A stretch of 64,000 nucleotides of DNA. Source: UBA668 sp043721915. GTDB lineage: Bacteria > Actinomycetota > Acidimicrobiia > Acidimicrobiales > Ilumatobacteraceae. The stretch covers positions 1 to 64,000 of the forward strand of contig JAYSPV010000067.1 of assembly GCA_043721915.1 (NCBI GenBank), read 5' to 3'. Shown one piece after another: positions 43,556 to 50,537 of the stretch. A program made the translations under genes and the position numbers. The notes beneath the pieces were generated by a model that was not told the origin of the DNA, did no database searches, and worked only from the letters and a program-made list of their open reading frames with translations. Numbering within the stretch: position 1 is the stretch's first letter; each line of letters begins with the position of its first letter.

Positions 43556-44230
43556 TCAGAGGGTGTCGCCGTACGCCTGTGGGTCGATGAGGCGCACGAG
43601 CTCGCCGGCCACCACGCGGCCGTCGGTGTGGACCTCGAACCAGCAGCCACCGAGGTTGGTGAAGCGCGCCTCGTCGGCGCCCAGCGAACGGCGCAGTGTC
43701 CGCATCAACCCGCCGTGTGTCACCACCAGCACTTCCCCGCCCGGGTGCTCGGCCGCGATCCGGCGCAGCGCGGCCAGACCGCGGGCGACGATCTCGTCGG
43801 GCTGTTCGGCGTCGTCGGGCCGGCGGTGCTCGGCGAGGAAGCCTGGCCAACCGTGCTCGATCTCACCGATCGTGAGGCCCTGCCAGGAGCCGAACGCCTG
43901 CTCCATCAGCTGCGGGTCCACCTGCACCGGGCCGATGCCCAAGGCTTCGGCGATGATCGCGGCGGTGTACGCCGCACGCTGCAGGGTGCTTGCCCAGACG
44001 GCATCGAACGTGCCCAGCACCTCGGCGGCGGCAACCGCCTGCAACATGCCGGCGTCGGTGAGCGGTGGGTCCTCCTGGCCCTGCCAGCGGCCGATCGCGT
44101 TCCACTCGCTCTCACCGTGGCGCAGCGTCAGGAGCCGCGTCGGCGCACCGGCGGACGCGCGGTCCGTGGGGGTGGAGCGCTGCGTTGCGTCGGGCGATTG
44201 CTGCACCGGGTCGAGGGTAGCCGTCCCCAT
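43556..44230 (-). CDS. Histidine phosphatase (phosphoglycerate mutase-like)
   Basis: A 224-aa protein of the histidine phosphatase superfamily. The phospho-histidine motif is LLTLRHGESEWN, and the second catalytic histidine is in VLVVTHGGLMR. GRWQGQEDPPLTDAG is characteristic. It could be a phosphatase of sugar phosphates or a cofactor-dependent mutase; many short members are broad phosphatases. Start codons at 44230, 44239 and 44251 are all in frame; none has a clear ribosome site. Divergent from the MoaD-like gene, with overlapping promoter space. Confidence 0.88.
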   Translation of the reverse strand: MGTATLDPVQQSPDATQRSTPTDRASAGAPTRLLTLRHGESEWNAIGRWQGQEDPPLTDAGMLQAVAAAEVLGTFDAVWASTLQRAAYTAAIIAEALGIGPVQVDPQLMEQAFGSWQGLTIGEIEHGWPGFLAEHRRPDDAEQPDEIVARGLAALRRIAAEHPGGEVLVVTHGGLMRTLRRSLGADEARFTNLGGCWFEVHTDGRVVAGELVRLIDPQAYGDTL

Positions 44231-44257
44231 GAGGATCATGCCCACTACCATGCGCCC

Positions 44258-44500
44258 ATGGCCACCCTTCGTCTTTTCGCCGCGGCCCGCGAATCCGCGG
44301 GTACCGGGTCGGCCCAGTTCGACGAGGCCACCGTGGGCGATGTGCTGGCCGCGGCCGTCGCCCAGTACGGCGACGGTTTTCGAACGGTGCTCAACAGCTG
44401 CCGAGTCTGGGTCAACGGCGAAGCCGCCGAGCCCGGCACCGTCGTCGGCGCCGCAGACGAAGTGGCGGTTCTGCCGCCCGTGAGTGGAGGTTCCACATGA
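44258..44500 (+). CDS. MoaD/ThiS-family small protein with masked GG tail
   Basis: An 80-aa beta-grasp protein of the MoaD/ThiS type (ATLRLFAAARESAGTGS, EVAVLPPVSGG). Family members act as sulfur carriers through a C-terminal Gly-Gly thiocarboxylate. Here two residues, Ser-Thr, follow the Gly-Gly before the stop, so the carboxyl needed for activation is blocked unless a peptidase trims it, as QbsD does for QbsE. The stop overlaps the next start (ATGA). It heads a plus-strand run of seven genes. Confidence 0.82.
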   Translation: MATLRLFAAARESAGTGSAQFDEATVGDVLAAAVAQYGDGFRTVLNSCRVWVNGEAAEPGTVVGAADEVAVLPPVSGGST

Positions 44501-44991
44501 CGATGCCCGCAACCGAGCCGGCCGATCTGCCGCTGGCGGAACTGCGCGCGATTCGCTCGCAGCTGCAGACCGAGGACGACGCGATCAGCTACGTGCGGCG
44601 CCTCGCTCAGGCACGCCTTGATCTGGTGCGCGCCGAGATGCGCCGTCGTGCGGCAGGCGACGACAAGAACATCACCGGCGAGCTGCCGGCGATCCTCGGC
44701 AGCCATCTCACCGGTGGCGCTCCGCGCCCGCCGCGTCCCGCCGACGACTTCAGCCACCACCCGATGGCGCTTGCGCTGGAGGAACTGTGCGATGAGGCCG
44801 GCAGCACCGACCTGCCCTCGATGAACGCCGAGGAATTAGCCGCGTTCGCTGCCAACCTCCACGCGTTCGAGCAGGCCCGCTCGCACGAGCGCAGAGAGCT
44901 GTTCGGTCGCATCGACGCGCTGAGCGCCGAGCTCGTCCGCAGGTATCGCGACGGCGAGGCCGATGTCGACGGCCTGCTCGCCGGTGACTGA
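44497..44991 (+). CDS. RsiG-like c-di-GMP-binding anti-sigma protein
   Basis: A 164-aa protein. The N-terminal coiled-coil DDAISYVRRLAQARLDL matches the RsiG c-di-GMP motif E-x3-S-x2-R-x3-Q-x3-D with Asp in place of the first Glu: D, S, R, Q and D all fall at the required spacing. RsiG binds a WhiG-type sigma in a c-di-GMP-dependent manner. Streptomyces RsiG has two motif copies; here one is visible, as in the homodimeric Rubrobacter type. The C-terminal helix (ERRELFGRIDALSAELVRRYRDG) is also conserved. The partner sigma factor is not obvious in this window. Confidence 0.65.
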   Translation: MTMPATEPADLPLAELRAIRSQLQTEDDAISYVRRLAQARLDLVRAEMRRRAAGDDKNITGELPAILGSHLTGGAPRPPRPADDFSHHPMALALEELCDEAGSTDLPSMNAEELAAFAANLHAFEQARSHERRELFGRIDALSAELVRRYRDGEADVDGLLAGD

Positions 44992-45002
44992 CGGGCCGGC
45001 CA

Positions 45003-45365
45003 GTGCCTGACGTACGCGACGAACTCGACAAGCGCCTCGCCGATGTCGGCGACTTCATCCGCAGCCAACGTGAGGTCGCGCGCATGAGCGTTCGCCGGCT
45101 GGCCGAGGTGGCCGGCGTCAGCAACCCGTACCTGTCGCAGATCGAGCGCGGGCTGCGCAAACCCTCTGCCGACATCCTGCAGCAGATCGCGAAGGCCCTG
45201 CAGATCAGTGCCGAGACGCTCTACGAGCGGGCGGGCCTGCTGGTGCCCGATGCCAACGCCCGCAGCGTGCGCGAAGCCATTGCCGCCGATCCGCTGCTCA
45301 CGCAGGAGCAACAGCAGGCGCTGCTCAACGTGTACGAGAGCTTCGTCGGCGGCCGCCGCAAGTAG
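45003..45365 (+). CDS. XRE-family helix-turn-helix regulator
   Basis: A 120-aa protein with a Cro/CI-type HTH at residues about 18-75: MSVRRLAEVAGVSNPYLSQIE then RGLRKPSADILQQIAKAL. GTG start, 11 bp after the RsiG-like gene. Its stop directly abuts the start of the S66 peptidase gene (TAG-ATG). It is related to the mycobacterial ClgR/Rv0474-type regulators that sit near lipid or cell-wall genes, but the exact role is unknown. Confidence 0.9.
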   Translation: MPDVRDELDKRLADVGDFIRSQREVARMSVRRLAEVAGVSNPYLSQIERGLRKPSADILQQIAKALQISAETLYERAGLLVPDANARSVREAIAADPLLTQEQQQALLNVYESFVGGRRK

Positions 45366-46403
45366 ATGGATGTGATCCGCCCGAACCGGCTGCGCGCGGG
45401 CGAGACGGTGGCAGTGCTCTCGATGTCGTGGGGTGGGCCCGCCGTGTTCCCTCACGTGTTCGAAGCGGGCTGCGCGGCGCTCACCGAACGGCTCGGGCTG
45501 CGGATCCGCGAGTACCCGACCACCCGGCTGCGTTCGGGTTCGCCGTCGGCCGATCCACGAGCCCGGGCAGCCGACCTGAACGCCGCGTTCGCCGACGAGT
45601 CGGTGGCCGCGATCTTTGCCGCGATCGGTGGCGACGACTCAGCGTTGATCCTGCCCCATCTCGATGCCGAGCTGATTCGCGCCAACCCGAAGGTGCTGAT
45701 GGGGTACTCGGACACCGCAACACAACTCGTCTTTTGCCATCTGCTCGGGCTGGTGACGTTCAACGGCCCGTCGGTGATGGCGGGCTTTGCCCAGATGTCG
45801 CACTTCGCCACCGCCGAGGCGCACGTTCGGTCATTGCTGATGGAGCCGGCGCCGACGTTCACCTACGAGCCCTACTCGCAGTGGATCGACGGCTATGCCG
45901 ACTGGAACGACGTGGACAACGCGGCGCGCATCGGTGAGCCCCGACCGCACGATGGATGGCACTGGCTCAACGGCGCGGGTCGCCGCTCGGGCCGGCTGTT
46001 CGGCGGTTGCGTGGAAGTGCTCGAGTTCCTGAAGGGCTCGCGGCATTGGCCCGCCGACGCGTTCTGGCACGACCGCATCCTGTTCCTGGAGACCTCGGAG
46101 GAGATGCCCACCGTCGACCAGCTGCGCTACTGGTTGTTCAACTACGGCGTGCAGGGCGTCTTCGACTGCGCCGCCGGCCTGCTGATCGGGCGAGCCCGCG
46201 GCTACAGCGACGACGCCAAGGCCGCGCTCGACGCGATGGTGTGCGACGTGGTGGTGCGCCAGTTCGGTGCCGCCGAGTTGCCGATCGTGACCAACATGGA
46301 CTTCGGCCACACCGACCCACAGTGGATCATGCCACTCGGTGTGCTGGCCGAACTCGACAGCGACGCCCGCACGTTCCGCCTGCTCGAACCTGCCGTGTTG
46401 TGA
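45366..46403 (+). CDS. S66-family peptidase (LD-carboxypeptidase/MccF-like)
   Basis: A 345-aa serine peptidase. The nucleophile is Ser115 in MGYSDTAT; the catalytic Glu lies in FLETSEE and the His in NMDFGHTDPQ. S66 enzymes are LD-carboxypeptidases that trim cell-wall peptides, or MccF-type enzymes that cleave peptidyl-nucleotide antibiotics. The length and the GHTDPQ context fit the MccF-like group slightly better. The start abuts the XRE stop and the end overlaps the next gene by 4 bp, so it is part of the operon. Confidence 0.88.
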   Translation: MDVIRPNRLRAGETVAVLSMSWGGPAVFPHVFEAGCAALTERLGLRIREYPTTRLRSGSPSADPRARAADLNAAFADESVAAIFAAIGGDDSALILPHLDAELIRANPKVLMGYSDTATQLVFCHLLGLVTFNGPSVMAGFAQMSHFATAEAHVRSLLMEPAPTFTYEPYSQWIDGYADWNDVDNAARIGEPRPHDGWHWLNGAGRRSGRLFGGCVEVLEFLKGSRHWPADAFWHDRILFLETSEEMPTVDQLRYWLFNYGVQGVFDCAAGLLIGRARGYSDDAKAALDAMVCDVVVRQFGAAELPIVTNMDFGHTDPQWIMPLGVLAELDSDARTFRLLEPAVL

Positions 46404-47581
46404 CGCAGTCTCCCCCCAGTTCACGCGCGGGCGGCGCATTGGCCGGGCAGCGGGTGCTGCTGGTGTCGGCGTTCGATCCATCCGCCATCGGCAACGGCTC
46501 GTCGATGCGCGCTCGGCGGTGGTGCCAGGCGCTGGTGGCAGTCGCCGGAGCGTTCGATGCTGTGGTGGTGCCGGTGGTGGACAGCGACGCTGCATCGGCG
46601 TACCACCGGGTGGTGCTGCCCGACGATCGCGCACTGGTCGCCGGTGCACCGCTGCTGATGCAACCACGCTGGCGCGACTGGATGGTGCGCGCCGACCCCC
46701 TGCCGCCTTCGGCCTCGCGGGCGCCTGCGTGGATGGGCCGCGATCTGCTCGCGCGCCTGCCGTGGCGCCCGGATCTGGTGGTGGCCTTCAAGATGGCCGT
46801 CGCACCGATGGCTGCCGACCTCGCACTGGAGTGCCAGGTGCCGCTGCTGGTCGACCTCGACGACGACGAGGCCACGCTCGCAGCAGGCTCGGGCGGGGTC
46901 CACGCCGACGCGCTCGAACGGCTGCTGCACGGTGTCGGTGATCTCGCCGCGCAGCTCACTGCCGCGTCACCGTCCGACGTGGAGGCCTTGGCGCCGCGCG
47001 TTGCTGCCCCCGTGATGGTGGCGCCGAACTGCGTGGAAATGCCAGCGGCGGCGACCACTGCTGGCCTCGCCGGCCGGGTGCTGTACGTGGCCAACTTCGG
47101 GTACGGCCCGAATCGGCAGTCGGCGCAGTGGCTGCGCCGCGAGGTGCTGCCACGCGTGCACGGCCTGCAGGAGCTGGCGGTGGTGGGTGCCGACGGCCAG
47201 ACGCTCGGGTTCGCCGCCCCCGCCGTCACCCATGGTCGCGTCGCGGATCTTTCCCCCTTCTACCGCGACGCGCTGGTGGTGGCCTGCCCGGTGCTCTCCG
47301 GCTCGGGCACCAGCATCAAGGTGCTCGAGGCGCTCGCCCACTCGCGAGCGGTGCTCACCACGTCGGTCGGAGCGCGAGGTCTGGGCCTGGTGCCCGACGA
47401 ACACGCCGTCGTGTGCGACGCGCCCGAGGAGTTCGCCGCCCGGCTGTCGGCGTTGCTCGCACACCCGGCCGAGGCAGCGGCGCTGGGTGCGCGCGGGCAT
47501 GAGTGGGCGCGGGCCAACTGCTCCACCGAAGTCGGTGACGCAGCGATGGCTGCGGCAGCGGCCGCCGCACTCGGTCGCTGA
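46400..47581 (+). CDS. Glycosyltransferase family 4-like protein
   Basis: A 393-aa predicted GT-B glycosyltransferase. The N-terminal strand is QRVLLVSAFDP with a Gly-Asn-Gly-Ser loop; the C-terminal Rossmann half has RVLYVANFGYGPNRQSA and the nucleotide-sugar binding SGSGTSIKVLEALAHSRAVLTT. It could act in capsule or glycolipid synthesis. The GTG start overlaps the S66 peptidase stop (GTGA). It precedes mshA by 8 bp. Confidence 0.82.
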   Translation: MTQSPPSSRAGGALAGQRVLLVSAFDPSAIGNGSSMRARRWCQALVAVAGAFDAVVVPVVDSDAASAYHRVVLPDDRALVAGAPLLMQPRWRDWMVRADPLPPSASRAPAWMGRDLLARLPWRPDLVVAFKMAVAPMAADLALECQVPLLVDLDDDEATLAAGSGGVHADALERLLHGVGDLAAQLTAASPSDVEALAPRVAAPVMVAPNCVEMPAAATTAGLAGRVLYVANFGYGPNRQSAQWLRREVLPRVHGLQELAVVGADGQTLGFAAPAVTHGRVADLSPFYRDALVVACPVLSGSGTSIKVLEALAHSRAVLTTSVGARGLGLVPDEHAVVCDAPEEFAARLSALLAHPAEAAALGARGHEWARANCSTEVGDAAMAAAAAAALGR

Positions 47582-47588
47582 CCGGGGA

Positions 47589-48836
47589 ATGTCGACCCCG
47601 GAGATAGTGTTTCCAACCGTCGTGCAACGCGTGGCAATGCTTTCTCTCCACACCTCACCTCTGGCGCAGCCGGGGTCGGGCGACAGTGGCGGCATGAACG
47701 TGTACGTGCGCGAGCTGGTCTCGGCGCTGTCGCAGGCCGGTGTGGAGTGCACCACGTACACCCGTCGCACCCGCGCCGATCAACCCGATGTCGTGCTGGT
47801 CGAGCCCGGCCATCGGGTGGTGCACATCGATGCCGGCCCGCTCGACTTGGCCAAGGAGCAGCTGCCCAGCGTGCTCGTGGAGTTCGGTGACTCGGTCATC
47901 GATCACCTCAAGAACGAGTCGCCTGCCGATGTCGTGCACGCCAATTACTTCCTCAGCGGCCTGGTTGCACACCGCATCAAGCACGAGCTCGACATCCCCT
48001 TCGTGAGCACCTTCCACACGCTGGCCAAGGTGAAGGCCGAGGGCGGCGACCTCGAGCCCGAATGGCGTCACCGCGCCGAGCAGGAGATCATCGGGTGCGC
48101 CGACGCGATCTGTGTCAGCTGCACCGAGGAGGAAAGCCAGTTCCGTCGCCTCTACGGGAATCCGAAGGGGCGCATCGAGATCGTGGCTCCAGGTGTGGAG
48201 CACGCGTTCTTCGCACCCGGCGAGCGCAGCGGCGCCCGCCGTGCGCTCGACCTTCCCCTGGATGCCCCGGTGCTGCTGTTCGTCGGCCGCATCCAGCCGC
48301 TGAAGGCCCCCGACATCGCAGTGCGCGCGCTGGCGGAGCTTCGCCGGCCCGATGCGCTGCTGCTGATCGTGGGCGGCGCCAGCGGCCAGGAGGGTGACAG
48401 CGAGGTCGCGTCGCTCCATGCCCTGATCGATGCACTGGGTGTTCGTGAGCAGGTGCGCTTCGTGCCGCCGCAGCCGCACCACATCCTCAGCACGTACTAC
48501 CGCGCTGCCGACGCGGTGATCGTTCCCAGCCGTAGCGAGAGCTTCGGTCTCGTCGCGCTCGAGGCCTCCGCGTGCGGCATACCCGTGGTCGCGGCGGGTG
48601 TCGGTGGCCTGCTCACGCTCGTCGATCACGGCGAGACCGGGTACCTCCTCGCGGATCGCGACCCTGTGCTGTTCGCGCACTACCTGCGCGAGATCATCGA
48701 TCATCCGGCCCACGCCGCTGCGCTGGGCCGCCGCGGCGCCGAGCGCGCGAAGCGCTACACGTGGGGTTTCGCCGCCGCTCGCCTGCGGCGTGTCTACAAC
48801 GATCTCGGCGCCCGTGAACTGGTGGAGTGCACGTGA
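47589..48836 (+). CDS. mshA: D-inositol-3-phosphate glycosyltransferase (MshA-like)
   Basis: A 415-aa GT4 enzyme. The N-terminus HTSPLAQPGSGDSGGMNVYV is the hallmark of MshA, which joins N-acetylglucosamine to 1-L-inositol-1-phosphate in the first committed step of mycothiol synthesis. The C-terminal half has FVGRIQPLKAPD, and the donor-binding VPSRSESFGLVALEASACG. The ATG at 47589 begins MSTPEIVF. It is followed by a YbjN-domain gene, as in mycobacteria (Rv0486-Rv0487), which supports the assignment. Confidence 0.9.
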   Translation: MSTPEIVFPTVVQRVAMLSLHTSPLAQPGSGDSGGMNVYVRELVSALSQAGVECTTYTRRTRADQPDVVLVEPGHRVVHIDAGPLDLAKEQLPSVLVEFGDSVIDHLKNESPADVVHANYFLSGLVAHRIKHELDIPFVSTFHTLAKVKAEGGDLEPEWRHRAEQEIIGCADAICVSCTEEESQFRRLYGNPKGRIEIVAPGVEHAFFAPGERSGARRALDLPLDAPVLLFVGRIQPLKAPDIAVRALAELRRPDALLLIVGGASGQEGDSEVASLHALIDALGVREQVRFVPPQPHHILSTYYRAADAVIVPSRSESFGLVALEASACGIPVVAAGVGGLLTLVDHGETGYLLADRDPVLFAHYLREIIDHPAHAAALGRRGAERAKRYTWGFAAARLRRVYNDLGARELVECT

Positions 48837-48849
48837 CCGGGTCGCGGGG

Positions 48850-49314
48850 ATGACCGACTACCACCTTCCGCCGTCGTTGGCCGAGCACGAGGCCGCGATC
48901 ACCAGCTGGTTGCACGGTTTCGCCACCGAGAACCCCGCATTCGAGGCAGTCGATCGTGGTGAACCCGGCGAGGCCGAGCCGCGTTGGTACGTGCGCCTTG
49001 CCGCGGAGGAGAAGGGCCACATGACGATCTGGTTCACCCTCGGGCAGCGCACCCTGCGCTACGAGGTGTACGTGTTGCCGGCGCCCGCCGAGAACGTCGC
49101 CGCTGTCTACGAGCTGGCGCTGCGCCGCAACAGTGGAATGGTCGGCGCGCACTTCGCGATCGGGGTCGAAGATGCGTTGTTCCTGCGCGGCGAGTTGCCG
49201 CTCTCGTGGCTGAACGAGGCCGAACTGGATCGCATCATCGGGTCGCTGTACAGCTACACCGAGAGCGCCTTCCCGGCGCTGGTGCGACTGGCCTTCGCCA
49301 GCAAATTCGCCTGA
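48850..49314 (+). CDS. YbjN-domain protein (mshA-linked)
   Basis: A 154-aa protein of the YbjN/type III chaperone-like fold, with WYVRLAAEEKGHMTIWFTLGQ and a final helix ALVRLAFASKFA. Family function is unclear; a peptide-binding or chaperone role is proposed. It begins 13 bp after mshA, and the same gene order is found in mycobacteria. The start is ATG 48850 after GCGGGG. Confidence 0.85.
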   Translation: MTDYHLPPSLAEHEAAITSWLHGFATENPAFEAVDRGEPGEAEPRWYVRLAAEEKGHMTIWFTLGQRTLRYEVYVLPAPAENVAAVYELALRRNSGMVGAHFAIGVEDALFLRGELPLSWLNEAELDRIIGSLYSYTESAFPALVRLAFASKFA

Positions 49315-49355
49315 CTCGTTTTCCGGTCCGCCTCATTCCCGGTGCCCAGTAGAGG

Positions 49356-49400
49356 TGCGGGGTGGGCGGCACGTCGGGGAAGTCGTCCGCCCGCCCCGCA
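49356..49400 (+). terminator. Hairpin after the mshA operon
   Basis: A 14-bp stem (TGCGGGGTGGGCGG with CCGCCCGCCCCGCA, one G-U pair) around a 17-nt loop lies 41 bp after the YbjN stop. No T tract follows, so it is either a weak terminator or an RNA stabiliser. Confidence 0.55.
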
Positions 49401-49429
49401 GTGACGCCACGCGGGTGCGTCAACCTTCA

Positions 49430-49458
49430 TTGACGAGGCGGGAGTGGCTGGGTAGTGT
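49430..49458 (+). promoter_or_regulatory. Sigma-70 type promoter
   Basis: TTGACG at 49430-49435, a 17-bp spacer and TAGTGT at 49453-49458 form a near-consensus housekeeping promoter for the small HTH gene. It overlaps the upstream GTG at 49455, so that codon cannot be the start. Confidence 0.6.
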
Positions 49459-49559
49459 CCGACATCGAGATCGCCATCGATGCATCAGCCCGCAAACATG
49501 GCGTGCTGGACGGTGGTCATTCATGCAGTGAGTGCGCGCGTGAGGTTTCTGAAGGGTTG

Positions 49560-49946
49560 GTGGACGAAGTGACCACTGAGCGACGAGGCCGTCAGCTGGC
49601 GAAGTTCGAAGCCTGGTCGGAGGGCATCGATGCCGACGATCTCGTGACAGTCGATGCATCGGCACTGCAACGGATCACTGAACTCGCCGACCAGAGCGCC
49701 GCACTCGACGAGGCGCTGGCGGAGGCCGTGATGACCGCGCGACTCGGCGGGCACTCCTGGTCGAAGATCGCGACCATGCTGGGCGTCACCAAGCAGGCAG
49801 CACAGCAGCGTTACGGAAAGCGATCGGCGGCCGATGCGTTGGAGCGGACCGGTGGGCCGTTGACCCCCGAGGAACTCGCTTGGGCCGATGAGGTGCTCGG
49901 TGTAGGAAGGTCGAGCTCGCTCGACCAGCGTAACAAGGGGGTCTGA
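49560..49946 (+). CDS. Small helix-turn-helix protein
   Basis: A 128-aa protein with a clear HTH, LGGHSWSKIATMLGVTKQAAQQRYGK, preceded by a helical region ITELADQSAALDEALAEAV. A longer frame begins at GTG 49455, but that lies on the -10 box of the predicted promoter, and its first 35 codons have weaker third-position GC bias. GTG 49560 or 49569, near GAAGGG, is more likely. Similar small HTH proteins occur widely in actinobacteria without known targets. Confidence 0.65.
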   Translation: MDEVTTERRGRQLAKFEAWSEGIDADDLVTVDASALQRITELADQSAALDEALAEAVMTARLGGHSWSKIATMLGVTKQAAQQRYGKRSAADALERTGGPLTPEELAWADEVLGVGRSSSLDQRNKGV

Positions 49947-50021
49947 CAGGGTTCCAGGCGGCACTCGACGCGTCCGCGGACGCGTGGAACCGAATCGGGG
50001 GCATGGCGGTCAGGTCGGGGT

Positions 50022-50537
50022 ATGGAGCAGGATGCGGTGATGGCCGAGGGCATGTGGGTGGACCCGCTGCTGGCCCGGCGGCGCCCAGCGCTCGCCGTCG
50101 ACGTGGATGCGCTGTACCGGCTGCACCGAACCCGCCTCACCCGGCTGGCGGCCGCGATCACGCTCGACCATTCGCTGGCCGAAGAGGTCGTACAGGATGC
50201 GTTCGCCGGCCTGCACCGCCACCGGGCGGACGTCGACAACCCTGAGGCGTACCTGCAGCGATCGGTGGTCAACCTCGGCATCAAGCTGCTGCGCCGTCGA
50301 GCCGTGGCCGGCCGCAATCCGTTGCCGGTCGCTCCCGTCACTGACAACCCCGAGCTGGACGAGACCTGGGCCGTGGTGCGCCGTCTCCCTGCTCGCCAAC
50401 GCGCCGTGGTGGCGCTGCGCTACTGGTGCGACCTCAGCGAGTCCGACATCGCCGACACCCTCGGCTGGCCGGCCGGCACCGTGAAGTCCACCCTGCACCG
50501 AGCGCTCGCGCGCCTGAAGGAGGAACTGCAGCCATGA
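50022..50537 (+). CDS. ECF RNA polymerase sigma factor (SigE family)
   Basis: A 171-aa ECF sigma factor. Region 2 is ALYRLHRTRLTRLAAAITL then AEEVVQDAFAGLHRHRADV; region 4 is LPARQRAVVALRYWCDL then TLGWPAGTVKSTLHRALARL. It should direct RNA polymerase to a small regulon. The next gene starts 4 bp inside its end (ATGA) and encodes a single-pass membrane protein, in the position where an anti-sigma factor is normally found. Confidence 0.92.
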   Translation: MEQDAVMAEGMWVDPLLARRRPALAVDVDALYRLHRTRLTRLAAAITLDHSLAEEVVQDAFAGLHRHRADVDNPEAYLQRSVVNLGIKLLRRRAVAGRNPLPVAPVTDNPELDETWAVVRRLPARQRAVVALRYWCDLSESDIADTLGWPAGTVKSTLHRALARLKEELQP

